Part shown: positions 1 to 10,613 of the stretch, in pieces | Layout: each line of letters starts with the position of its first letter | How positions within the stretch are numbered: the first letter of the stretch is position 1 | Origin: Endothia cerciana | Lineage: Eukaryota > Ascomycota > Sordariomycetes > Diaporthales > Cryphonectriaceae | Direction: 5' to 3' | Assembly (NCBI GenBank): GCA_026119935.1 | Contig: JALRMH010000025.1 | Location: 124,001-188,000, forward strand | DNA length: 64,000 nucleotides | Notes under the pieces: generated by a model | Told to the model about the DNA's origin: nothing | Seen by the model: the letters and a program-made list of their open reading frames with translations, nothing else | Databases searched by the model: none | Position numbers and translations under genes: made by a program

Positions 1-275
1 GAGAAATCCTAGCGCGATGGGAGTAAATTTAGCGGCCGCCTGTTCGGTGACATCAGCGCCGACAGCGGTACCGGCCCAGCAGTTGGAGCTGCACGGGCCC
101 CTGTGGCAGCCGAGGCTGAGCTCCCAGTGCAGCTCTTTGCTAAAGCAGACCACCGGCTCGGTTTGAACGGACGCATCCGAAGAAGCTATTCGGTTGCATG
201 GCCTCCTGCAGACCTTTGACTCCAAGCCCTGCTCCTCTCATCTTTTATCCTGAGGTCTTCACCTCGGGAAGCAAG

Positions 276-1261
276 ATGGCTCCTTCAGGGGAAGGCAAGA
301 CAAGAGAGAGTATACCAATACTGCTACTCAAGACCAAATCGACACCGGGAGATGGCTACGAGGAGATCTTCTCGCAGACACAACACGAGCTCTCCTTCGA
401 GCCTGCCTTTGTTCCCGTATTGGAACACAGGTTCGAACAGGATGCCATAGGGAAGATCGAGACGCTCCTCAAATCACGAATGATCGGCAGGCATTCCGGA
501 TCCGCGTACGGTGGTCTGATCTTCACTTCACAGAGGGCCGTTGAGGCCTTCAACAAGATCGTTCAAGGCGGACAGGGTGAGACGATCATCATCCAACTAC
601 CGTCCTGATGTTTCGCTGCTGATGAATCCAAGGCTGTGATGAGCAATGGCCGCATCTGTGCGAGGTGCCAGTGTACAGCGTGGGCCCGGCCACAACCAGG
701 GCTTTGAAGGCTGTGCCATCGGATCCAGCTCTGCAGGTGTTTGGAGAGCACACCGGTAATGGTGATAACCTGGCGAAATTCATCCTGGAGCACTACGATG
801 ACTGGTATCCGGATCGCCCCGGGGGGAAGCCAGCACTACTGTTCCTCGTGGGGGAGCAGAGGAGAGACATCATCCCGAAGACGCTCATGGACCCTGGGCT
901 GTCTGAGGAGAAGAGGATCCGGGTAGACGAGGTTGTCGTGTATGGGACCGGTGTCATGGAGTCCTTCGCAGATGACTTCAAGAAGCGTCTTCAGGAGACA
1001 CGGGATGGGGCGATGGTCTGGCTTGTGGTGTTCTCCCCAACAGGGTGCGACGCCATGCTGAGCGGCCTCGGCATGTTGGACGAGACAACGGGCAAGGCAA
1101 AACCAAAGGAACCAGACCGAACAAGATTCATCGCCACCATTGGTCCCACAACCCGGGACTATCTCAAGAGGACTTTTGACTTTGAGCCGGACGTGTGCTC
1201 GGCGAGGCCGAGTCCCGAGGGCGTCCTAGAAGGGATCAAGCAATTTATGTCACAGTTGTGA
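276..1261 (+). CDS. HEM4: Uroporphyrinogen-III synthase (HEM4 type)
   Basis: Two exons, 276-576 and 633-1261, are joined by a 56-nt intron (577-632, GTGAGA donor, AAG acceptor) that keeps phase and gives about 309 aa. The enzyme cyclises hydroxymethylbilane to uroporphyrinogen III in heme synthesis and is normally cytosolic. The N-terminal half carries the IPILLLKTK start typical of fungal HEM4 and a GGLIFTSQRAVEAF block; the second half has PVYSVGPATTRAL and the late FIATIGPTTRDYL segment of the bilobed HemD fold. An in-frame ATG at 198 would add 26 residues. The start at 276 is preferred because the family homology begins shortly after it, but a transit-like extension cannot be excluded. 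Family assignment is by recognised motifs, not by search. Confidence 0.9.
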
Positions 1262-3026
1262 TCCTCCCAAATGCGTGCACAAGACAGTTTTTCCATCGCT
1301 GGACTCTGATGGAATCTGTGTAAGACCGTAGGCCAACGGCGCGCGTTTATCGGACACGTGTATTTGCGCCAGCTTCGTGGGACCGTTGGACGAGCCTGCT
1401 GAAAGACCTACTGGTCTGGACTTGCGTCGAGCCAGCTCATCACACCCTCGTGATGGTACCAAGAAAATTCGCTGCTTCTTTGGCCTGCCAGGATCGTTGA
1501 ACCGCGTACGTGGCTTTCATCTTTCTATGCGGTGTCTATTTGTCAACGTCTTTCGTCGAAGAGGCAGGCGGCCACCGGCATGCACATGATCATCGTGCTA
1601 GCAGAGCAAGCTAGACAATCATGAGCTTGAGCGAACTTGATATCGTTGGTTTGGCTGAGTGATCTTGTTGCGCAAAGTCGGATGCTCGAGCCTCGGCCTT
1701 GAGGTCCTCCCCATGACTGGCATCTGTTTGCACCTTGAGGAACGAGATGCCCAGTCATCCGAGGACTTCTCTGACCAGCGCCTCAGATGTCTCGGCCTCG
1801 GCCCATCTCTCGTCAACGAAGGCCCTGCGAGGGCCCCGGTTGTAGTTGTCGGGTAGTGATACGACCTCAAGCGAGAGACAGGCGTGAGGGCTGAAGGACT
1901 ATGTCATCTGCGGCGATCCCGGAGGCAGGTCACGAGCCGACGCCTGTCCCCCCATGGGCCAGGAGCAGTGCCCATCCATGCTGGCACCGTGCTCTCTTGC
2001 GAAGAGCAGTAGCACGTGCTCGTTGGCTGCGGGCACAGAAGAGGAGACGTCGACAATGGTGGTCCCACCGGCCTCGTGTGCGTCGGACCGGCAGACGATG
2101 AAGACCTGGCCTTCGGTCGATGGGGCCTCTGGTGAGCTGAAGAGGCCGCGGACCATACCAACGCTGTTGATCAGTTCCTGGGGGTATCTGGCTTGGGCGC
2201 TCATCCATCTCCGCTTCCAGGCGGCGTCAGTATACTCTTCCATCACCTGGATGCCTCTCCCCTCAGGGCTGGTACCCTGACCATCAGTGGACATCGTAAT
2301 GCCCCGTTGTCAGCAGGTGAGACAAGCCTACAGCCTGCGGACAGATCGACCAGATCAACGCGGATGAGAGCGAGTGGGTGATGCGACCTCTCACGCAGAC
2401 ACCTAACCTAGGCACAGTACTGATGTAGAGGCCTATGCCGTGGTACGTGTGTAACGGTATGAGAACCGCCGCTCAGGCGGCCCGGGGCAGCCCAGGGAGC
2501 ACCCACCCTTGTCATAGTGGGACGTCATAGGTTCCAGGCTCATTCCAGGCTGGCGGCGGCCAGCTTACCTGCTACTGTCAGCCGCTCTCCAGATTTAGAA
2601 GTACAGCTGTGACGGCCCTCCAGGAACACGGCACGCCCATTGACATAGCATAGTAAGCACCCTGTCTAACAATTCGCCCTTCTTTTCCTCCTCCTTATTC
2701 CCTCCTCTCTACCTCTCGTGCCTCGTCTTTTATGTCTGCTTCTCAGTCTTCTCAGAGCCTGGGTCGCGCCTTTGTGCACTTGGACTGTCCGGTTAATGTG
2801 ACATGAGAGCGTCTGCTGCTGCTGGCTAGCGAGGCCAACTGGACTGTTCATTGTCCTGCAATTTCGCCGTTGAATCCACCCACCCACCTCACTTCCTGTT
2901 GTGATACCCTTAAGTACTCCGGGGACCGGAACCTCTGCCTTTGATCACGACCTCCCCACCCCCCCCCCCCTCTGGGGAAAAACACCGCCTTTGCGTTCTC
3001 CACGAGTTCAGAACACAACGCCAATC
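1262..3026. other. Mostly non-coding stretch between HEM4 and OXR1
   Basis: Apart from the doubtful minus-strand ORF annotated separately (1899-2294), no conserved coding frame is visible. The last 300 bases before the OXR1 start are pyrimidine-rich and contain a long C run near 2963, typical of a fungal promoter and 5' leader. Confidence 0.5.
1899..2294 (-). CDS. Uncharacterised small ORF, possibly a decayed gene
   Basis: A 131-aa minus-strand ORF. I do not recognise a family. The frame reads as ordinary protein (charged, mixed helical composition, for example the segment AAWKRRWMSAQARYPQELI). It ends at a TAG (1899-1901), but the same frame continues with protein-like, acidic composition (residues such as GPRRAFVDERWAEAETSEAL) to a TGA at 1755-1757. 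I could not place a phase-keeping intron across the TAG with the available GT and AG sites. It may be a real 131-aa gene, a gene cut by one nonsense change, or chance. Confidence 0.4.
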   Translation of the reverse strand: MSTDGQGTSPEGRGIQVMEEYTDAAWKRRWMSAQARYPQELINSVGMVRGLFSSPEAPSTEGQVFIVCRSDAHEAGGTTIVDVSSSVPAANEHVLLLFAREHGASMDGHCSWPMGGQASARDLPPGSPQMT

Positions 3027-4362
3027 ATGGCATACCACGACCATGACAGACCCACCCGACATGGGCACCGCTCAGACGAGTACTCCCCCTCCGCCTCTGG
3101 CAACGCCACGCCCACCACCACCGCGCCGGCCGCCCCTTCCTACCTTCACTCCTCCATAACGGGGCTCGCAGCCGGCTTTGGCGGGCTCGTGCGGCGCTTC
3201 AGCGACATGACAGCCGGGGAGCAATCCCACAAGGACGGCATGCCACCACCACCACCCCCCCACGGCCTCTCCTGGCCACAAGCCCAGGGCAACGGCGTCA
3301 GCGGCGTCTACACGCCGCCGATGCACCGGTCCGCCTCGCCCATGAGGCCGCCGCCCCTTGAGCCGCTCGAGCTCAAGGGGTTCAGGGAGGACACAACGCA
3401 GTCGGCGAGGCTGCTCACGCCCGCGGTCGCGGAGGAGATCCGGATTATGGTCCCGGAGCGTCAGCGCATCGAGGACGAGTGGAACCTCGTCTACAGCTTG
3501 GACCAGGACGGCGCGAGCCTGGGGACGCTGTACAAGAAGTGCAGTTTCTACGAGGGCCAGAGGGCCAGCTTTGTGCTGGTCGTGAGGGACAATGACGGCG
3601 GCGTGAGTAGTCTTCCCAGTAGCCCATCATGGTCTTTACGAAGCGACGAGACACAGGCTGACCTATAAACATCTGCAGCTATTTGGTGCCTACCTCTCCG
3701 ATCCGCCACGGCCACAGGCCCACTACTTTGGTAACGGTGAATGTTTCCTCTGGCGCGCCTCCCTACTCGCCTCCCTGCCTCCGCCGCCGTCAGAGGACAC
3801 GGCCAACCTTTCAGCGGCCCGAGTGACCACCATCGCCAGCCCAACGCGATCCTTATTCCCACGTCCGCCGCCACAACCAGCGCCTGACTTGGGGGGAGAC
3901 CTCATCGACCTCTCCGACGACCCGCCCGCACAAGCTTCGGCATCCTTCACCGCACCTACTTCCAGCCCCCCACCAACCACCCACAACTCAGCCCTCGCTC
4001 CTCCACCGCCAGCGGCAGCGCACGTCTCGGCCCCTCCTAGAACGGCCAGTCCCAGAACGGCCAGTCCCAGAACGGCCAGTCCCAGAACGGCCAGCCCGGC
4101 GCTGTCAATAGGCCCCTCCATCAGGTTCAAGGCGTTTCCGTACAGCGGCGAGAACGAGTTCTACATCTACTGCGAGTCGCACTGGTTGTCGATTGGTGGC
4201 GGCGACGGGCACTACGGCCTGTGGCTGAACGACTCGCTGGAGAAAGGCGTGAGCTCGCGGTGCCTGACGTTCGGGAACGAGCCGCTGAGCGACGAGGGGG
4301 AGAAGTTTGGCGTGTTGGGGGTCGAGGTGTGGCTGATTGGCCGCGGCGGTGGACTGCGGTGA
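3027..4362 (+). CDS. OXR1: TLDc-domain oxidation resistance protein (OXR1-like)
   Basis: Exons 3027-3602 and 3679-4362, with intron 3603-3678 (GTGAGT...GCAG, phase 0), give about 419 aa. The N-terminus is proline/serine-rich and low complexity. From about residue 110 the TLDc fold follows: GFREDTTQSARLLTPAVAEEIR, then YSLDQDGASLGTLYKKC, LFGAYLSDPP after the splice, FGNGECFLW, and the terminal block with SGENEFYIYC, GLWLNDSLEKG and the FGVLGVEVW end. TLDc proteins protect against oxidative stress and, in yeast, act on V-ATPase assembly; that role is inferred from the family. The central linker holds a fourfold RTASP repeat (4039-4098). An in-frame ATG at 2901 would add 42 residues, but the 3027 start fits better. 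Confidence 0.9.
4039..4098 (+). repeat. 15-bp coding minisatellite in OXR1 linker
   Basis: Four head-to-tail copies of a 15-bp unit starting AGAACGGCCAG, the last slightly diverged, encode four RTASP repeats in the disordered linker between two halves of the TLDc region. Units are a multiple of 3, so copy-number change keeps frame. Confidence 0.95.
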
Positions 4363-4797
4363 GGAACCTGGCCGGTCGAGCAGTCTGTGACCGAGTGGAG
4401 AACTGTTTCGAATTCTTGCTCTGGGCCCTCTAAAGGCTGGTCTGGTGGTTTGTCAATCATCAGCTGAGAGCTACGACGGCTAGCCAACTGTCCCTGTCGC
4501 TGAAGGCCTTGGCCTAAGCTATTTTCCTGCGCGACGGGTCGTCTGGCTGGGCATCAGGGAGCTTCGTGTTCGCGCTTCCCAACGAGACCTAATCTCCTCG
4601 GAGACAAACCTAGCATGGGCACAGGGACGACGAGATCAAGCGTCACAAGGGACGAGTAAATGAGATCGAGGAGTCTCTCTCCTCGCGGTCGAGAAGAAAG
4701 GTATGGCAACCGTTCTGGAGGCGTTATGGGCGGATCGTGGTACGCTCCGCGGGCTGTGTGTAATATATAGAGGGGAGTGAGTGACTGCTTGCTCAGA

Positions 4798-4838
<41 letters not shown>

Positions 4839-5418
4839 TAGCACAGCCTTGTCTTGTCCTTTAAGATGAGATATCAAAAGATACCCAGTTCTCACATGAG
4901 TTATACCCAGCGCACCGCGGCAGCACGGGCGGAAAGAGTCTTAGGTGGCATGGTGAGGGCGGAAAGAGGGAAGCCTAAGCGCCTGTGGGCAGGTCGGATA
5001 GAGGCTAGACTACGCGTATGTCGAGAAGAGTATACATACGTTCGATGGCCCAGACTTCAAGTATATGTCATCTCAGCACAAATAGATGGGATCAGAGTGA
5101 AGAAGGATCCGGTATATTTATCCACCCCAACCCAATGCTCTCATCATGGCCCTAATCTGGTTCTCGTCTCTTCCCGTCAGACACGTGTAGAGTGTCGTAG
5201 TAATCAGCCTACTTTCCGTCCCTATGCACCCAACAGTTTCCAAACATCGTGTATCCATCCAGTTGCTACCATGGTATAGAGTCAAGGTTCGTCCACCAAT
5301 ACATCTGCAGATGCCCGCCCTTTTGGGATTCCCAACAACGCGACGCGACGCAACACAACATACAACACAGGCTCTCCGGGACGCCGTTCGCCGGCCGAAA
5401 ATGCTTTCGTCACAAAGA
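4363..5418. other. Convergent 3' intergenic region with CAG repeat
   Basis: No supported gene. It lies between the 3' ends of OXR1 (+) and the MAP kinase (-). It contains a (CAG)12 run at about 4800-4837 that lies outside any supported gene. Remaining open frames are low complexity. Confidence 0.6.
4800..4837. repeat. (CAG)n microsatellite, about 12 units
   Basis: Uninterrupted CAG trinucleotide repeat in the spacer between two convergent genes. It reads as poly-leucine in one minus-strand frame, but that frame has no other support. Confidence 0.95.
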
Positions 5419-6670
5419 TTACCGCATGATCTCCTGGTAGATCAGCTGCTTCAGCTGCTCCTTGCTCAGGTTGTCCTTGTGCTTGTCGAAATCGAAGAAC
5501 TCCTCAGGGATCGGAGGGGCAGTGGGCTCGTCATCGGGATCGTGGTAGGGCTCAAGGTAGGGGTGCTTCAGCGCCTCCTCCACGGTGATGCGCTTGACGG
5601 GGTTGAACGCCAGCAGCTTCTCGAGGAGGTCCAGGGCCAGCTCCGAGGTCTTGGGGAACAGGGTCTTGAAGGGCACCTTCTTCTTGAAGGGCAGCGACCG
5701 GATGTACTCGCGAGCACGGCGGGACTTGATGCCGTAGTAGTCCTCCATGGTCGGGGTGCCGAGGACATCCAGGATGAGGGTCAATTGGTGGTGATCTGTA
5801 CCGTGTTAGCGCCGTCTGGTCTCACCCGTCTATCGCCTGGGTGGGCACCTACAGTCCTTGCCCGGGTAGAGAGGCTTTCCGCTGAGCATCTCGGCCAGGA
5901 TGCAGCCCACAGACCACACATCGATGGCCTTGGTGTATTCCTTGAACGTCAACATGATCTCCGGCGCCCTGTACCAACGTGTTGCGACGTATTCGGTCAT
6001 GAAGCCGGAGTTGTCCTCCTGAGAGGCGGCGGAGCGGGCCAGACCAAAGTCACACACCTTCAGGTCGCAGTTGGCGTTGAGGAGCAGGTTGGAAGGTTTC
6101 AGGTCTCTGTGGAGGACATTGGCGGAGTGCATGGCCTTCAGTGCCCGCAGGGTCTGGTAGATGAAGTACTGGCAGTGGTCGTCGGAGAGGTCTTGAGTGC
6201 GGATGACACGGTGCATGTCGGTCTCCATCAGTTCCTAGAGGGTGCAGGACATGGGTCAGCGCCAGCCCCGACGGCGAGGGGTCGAGCTTCCCCCGGGGAC
6301 GTACCTGGATCAGATAGACCTCGTTGAAGGTCTCGTAGCTCCTCGGCTTCTGGATGTCAAGAATGCTGATGATGTTCTCGTGGTTGAAGTAGCGCAGGAG
6401 CTTCATCTCACGCAGGGTCCGTAGGCAGAACATGGAATGGTCAAAGGGTGTGATCTTCTTGATAGCGACCTTTTGGCCGGACGGCTTGTGTATCGCAGAG
6501 CTGGGAAGCTGGTCAGCCAGGGCAGGTCCTCAGCGGCCGCGCGAGCTCCGGACTCACCAGACAACACCATAGGCGCCTTCACCCACAACGTCCTGGATGT
6601 CGTACTGCTCGCTCACATTGAAGGAGATCTTGCGGGACCCCGCAGGGTTCGGAGCTTGGGCTCGAGACAT
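5419..6670 (-). CDS. PMK1: Fus3/Kss1-type MAP kinase (PMK1/MAK-2 class)
   Basis: Four exons on the minus strand: 6670-6558, 6500-6305, 6234-5853 and 5795-5419. Introns are 57, 70 and 57 nt, all GT-AG and phase-consistent, giving 355 aa, the usual length of the class. Visible elements: glycine loop GEGAYGVV (about 29-36), VAIKK lysine, catalytic HRDLKPSN (about 145), DFG (165), the TEY activation motif (T183, Y185) before VATRWYRAPE, and an acidic docking stretch near the C-terminus. This kinase is the terminal member of the pheromone/filamentation cascade. In plant pathogens it governs appressorium formation and invasive growth, and in Neurospora cell fusion and mating. Function is inferred from near-identity of the recognised motifs. 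A 3.9-kb gene-poor region lies upstream. Confidence 0.97.
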
Positions 6671-7804
6671 GTCGGCTGTGGCCGCCTCTGCGGGAGTCAC
6701 GAGCAGATGATTGATTCGACCGGAACTAGTCGGTTGTGAGCCAACCCGTCAACTGCTGTCTCCTCCTTTCTGTCTTGGCCTCGCGGCAGGATACTGCGAG
6801 GGGCGCTACGGAGACCGCAAGCTGGTGGCCCGAGGTAGAGACCAACCGGGACCGGACGAAGAGCGGTCGGGGGCAGGACGGGCGGGGTGAGCCACTATTT
6901 GGAGGGGGGTCTTGCGGGGTGCTGGACTAGGCTGAACGGCTGTGCAGGACGACGTCTACCTGTTCGTTGCGGAACGAGCCAGTCAGCTGAGGGGTCTGGA
7001 TGACTGCTTCAGAGAGGTGTGAGGTGGTAGGAGCTGTGCCCGAGGATCTGGGCTGAGGGACAGGGTATACTGGCGACTTGCACGACGGGCGGCGGAGGAG
7101 TGGAGTGCGGCTGGCGGTGCTGTTCGAGGTGCACTTACAGACAGGAAGATGCTTGCTTCGGGCGAGTAGTCGACAAGGAAGCAGCTGAGGAGGAGACGGC
7201 GGACCTGGAGCGGGAGGCTCTGGTTTTGGGTGAGAGGAGAGTGGGGTGCGATGGCTAGCCCACGAACAGAAGGTGGGGCGGGGGGGGGGGGCCACAGTGC
7301 TGGTCTGGTGGCAGGAAGAGGAGTTGTCCCTGCGGTCTCTGTGATGGAGATTGGACCGTGTCAGCATCGACATCCGCAGACCCCAGGTCAGGAGAGATGA
7401 CAGGTCGACCACACGAGGTCTTTGTTACAAGATCCAGAGAGTCATGAAAGAACGACCGAACGAACGGACAAACCCAAGAATCTTGGACGCCGGAGCGCTG
7501 AAACAGTAGGGGCAGGGGCCAGCTGAACGGGCGCACGCCGGGGCGCTGAACCGCTTGGGCCCCTCTCGCAGGGTCGAGAGTGCAGAGGGGGACGGGGTAG
7601 TATGCTGTGCTAGAGGGTTCGGAAGGGGGGGGGCACGGTATCGTGAGAGGCATACATACATACGGTAAACAGCAGGATATCTCGAGGTATGCGGATCGTA
7701 TAGGCTATCCTTGAGTGCTCTCTGGAGGCCTATCGGAACGGTTAGGACCAGTGAGGGAGCCCAGGAGGTGTGTGCAGTGTCGGGGTGAAGCATGAACGTA
7801 TGTA

Positions 7805-7862
<58 letters not shown>

Positions 7863-10613
7863 TGTGTGTGTGTATGTGGTGCCGTGATGAGAAGCGTGGT
7901 ACCCGAGACGAAGGGGGACCCTGTACCAGGGCTGCGGGCCGGGGATCCTGCTCTCGTCTGATACCGTTACCGCAGGGCACCGTATTCTATGGGTCTATCT
8001 GGCCCCCCAGAGGTGTATGTAACTGCAGCACGGGCGCGGCTGGATACGGGGCGGAACGCAGCCAGGCTCGAGAAGGGACCGGTGGTGGTGGTGAGGAGGA
8101 GGGGGGGGCGAGGTGGACGGAGGGGGAGAGAGCAGACGAACCTGTGGAGGTGCGGCCGTGACCGTGACCAGAGACCCAAAATCAAGATAGCACAGAGGCG
8201 GGTTCCTCGCAGTTGTGACGGGCGAGACGGCGACACAACTCTGGTAGAGAAGAGGGGTCGAGGGGGTCCGGTTCGATAACGGGTAGCCCAAAGCTTCGTC
8301 AGCCTATCGAGAGGTGCGGGTATCGACGTGGATGTCCAATAGCGGCACACGGCAGTGCAGGTGAGGAGAGACAGAGGTGAGAGGGATACATACGACTGCG
8401 TGGGCATGGGCGGCAGAAGCCCTAATAAGACCGATCATAAGTCTACCACGGGAGGGAAAGTCAGTCCCATTTACGGATGTCATCTCTGTCCCTCGCTCTC
8501 TCATTCTCACTCTCACGCTCACTCCCCGCCCACTGTCTTCTGTCCTGCCCTGGCGAGCCTCTCGCAGCCTCTCTGGGCCCTCCTCACCACGGTTTCAGAA
8601 CAGCTCGTCCCCAGGACGTGTTGACCTCAGATCCCGCCGGCGCCTCAGCGGGCCTGGCCTGTCAAACAAAGTCTATTCCTACCCATAATCGCCCGCTTCC
8701 GAGGGCGCGGAAATGGCGCGAAAGAGCCCCAGGACGTGAGATTGGCCGCCCAGGTGGTCTCCAGCCTCCGGCCCATTGTCACCACGCGGCACTATTTCAG
8801 GACACAAAGAGGCCACAAGGCTGACCCAGCCCGCCTAGGTCGCCCTGACGACCTTCCATGTGCTCAGTCATATCCGACCCGTCCTCTGCTCTGTCCTGTC
8901 ATCAGCCCCCTGTCGTCCTGCCCATTTCACGATCCAAATCTGGCTCCCCGGCATGACGCGAGGGGAGACAGCGCATCCATCCCTCTGCACTGTCGCTGCC
9001 GGATGAGACGAGGCCCGATACCCCGGGTGACCCTCGCTTACACAAAGTCAGTGCCCGGCGCAGGCTGGCGATGGATGATACAGACAGGAGCTTCACTATC
9101 AGTCTGCAATCGGCGGTTCTGCTCGTGCTCTGCCTCGCCCAGCCAACCAGGCCCCCCCGTCGCGCGAGGGGAGCTCTCCTTATCGCCCACATCCCTTACC
9201 GCCGCCTAATTGTTCCCACCGTGCTGGGTCGCGAAGTCACAAGAAGCCTGCCAGTGTGGTCTGGTCACTGTGCCACCAGCCACCCGTCCAACCAGCATTC
9301 GCCCTAGGCGCCAGCCTTCTCGGCATTGCCTGTTTCACGCAGCACCTGGGTCTTTCAATGGACGGCCGTATGTTTCATCCAACCTGTCTAGCCACCCCAG
9401 GCATGGCTAGACGCTCCGGATCAGGTCCCCAGCGTCGCATGGGAACAACAAGACCTGTCGCCCAAAAATAAAACTCCGCCTGGGGGACCCTGCCAGCTAA
9501 ATGTACAGGGCCGGCACTGCAGGCCCCCCCCCCTCTGACCCCGACACCTTGCGAGCCAACACCACCAAGGCTGTGCCTTGCAGGCCGGCCAATTCTCGCG
9601 GCCCCGGATGACCTCATTGCAGTTGTCTTGAATCCTTCGGTCGTTGGCCCGGCACAGGCCCGCCTGAGGGGCCCGGAACATATTCGACTGAAACCCCCAG
9701 CAGTGCAGGATTCGGAACGTGCCGAGTGCGGTCTGCTTTCGCACCCTGCGAGAATGGTGCCTGGATTTCCCGACTGCATGTCCAAATATTTGCGGCTCCG
9801 GCCTCTCTTACCAAGATAATCCAATGATAAAAGGAAAGAAAAATCATGTGGCATGACAGAATTTCGGGGCGGGGCGCCTCGGCACGGTGCAAGATTGACC
9901 ACTTGTCCACGACGTGGCTGCAGCAACAGGACGGAGAAGAGACCTCGGCTCTACACTCTACAATTGTCCAGGCGCGCTACCCGTCGCTTTGTCATTACTG
10001 TAGTGATGAGGACCAGCCCCTTCTGCCAGCCTCTCGTTCTGCAAGAATACGATCTCATGATAATCGGTAGCGCAGTAGCGCAGCAGCGCATCTAGAATAG
10101 TACATCTACAGCAGTGCATCGTTCAGGGCTTGCCACACCCAACGCTGAGCCCAATAATGAGCGGTCCAACATGGGCTTTCCCTGCCAAGGCCGCCCCTGG
10201 CCTGCCGATGAGAAGATACTGGCCATCGGGTGGAGCGTAGATGTCGTCTGGACGAAGGCCCGGTCAGGCCACTAAACAGCTCGAGGTCTCGGCTCGGGCT
10301 GGTCCGCCCTGGGCTGGTCCGCCCTGCTTCTCAGAAGCCTACCCGGTAGACCATCGATCAGGCCTCGAGGACAACGTCACAGAATCGTAGCCCCGTCCTG
10401 CTACCAGTACACGGTCAGAAACCACCGAAGAGCACTCCAAATCACAGTCAGGCAGCTTCACCAAAAAGACCATGGACAATCAACTGCGGTACGTTTTCGG
10501 CGTCTGATGTCTATACAATTAACGTCGCTACTGAGGCATGCTGTTCCTGGCCAAGTTACTGGACGACCTAGACCGCCTGGTGTCAGCGTCACAACGTCGA
10601 AACATCAATCGAA
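6671..10613. other. Long gene-poor region upstream of the MAP kinase
   Basis: About 3.9 kb with no credible coding frame; the open frames are compositional (GC-skewed, Pro/Arg/Ser-rich). It contains a long (TG)n run, a G/C homopolymer near 7279-7290, GA/CT-rich patches and a 15-bp duplicated unit (GGGCTGGTCCGCCCT) at about 10297-10326. It probably holds the extended promoter and 5' UTR of the MAP kinase plus the 3' UTR of SEC24; 5'-UTR introns or a non-coding RNA cannot be judged from sequence. Confidence 0.5.
7801..7876. repeat. (TG)n microsatellite
   Basis: A TG dinucleotide run, uninterrupted from about 7809 to 7860, with imperfect flanks (TGTATG units) on both sides. It lies in the 3.9-kb spacer upstream of the MAP kinase. 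Confidence 0.95.

Noticed and set aside
4554..4895. Minus-strand ORF with a poly-Leu run
   Set aside because: Created by the (CAG)12 repeat; no other coding evidence and it lies between convergent 3' ends.
5224..6327. 367-aa plus-strand ORF
   Set aside because: Antisense shadow of the MAP kinase exons; the minus strand carries all kinase motifs with proper introns.
9375..9926. 183-aa minus-strand ORF in the MAP kinase upstream spacer
   Set aside because: Composition is GC-driven (Arg/Gly/Pro), overlapping frames are open too, and no motif is seen.
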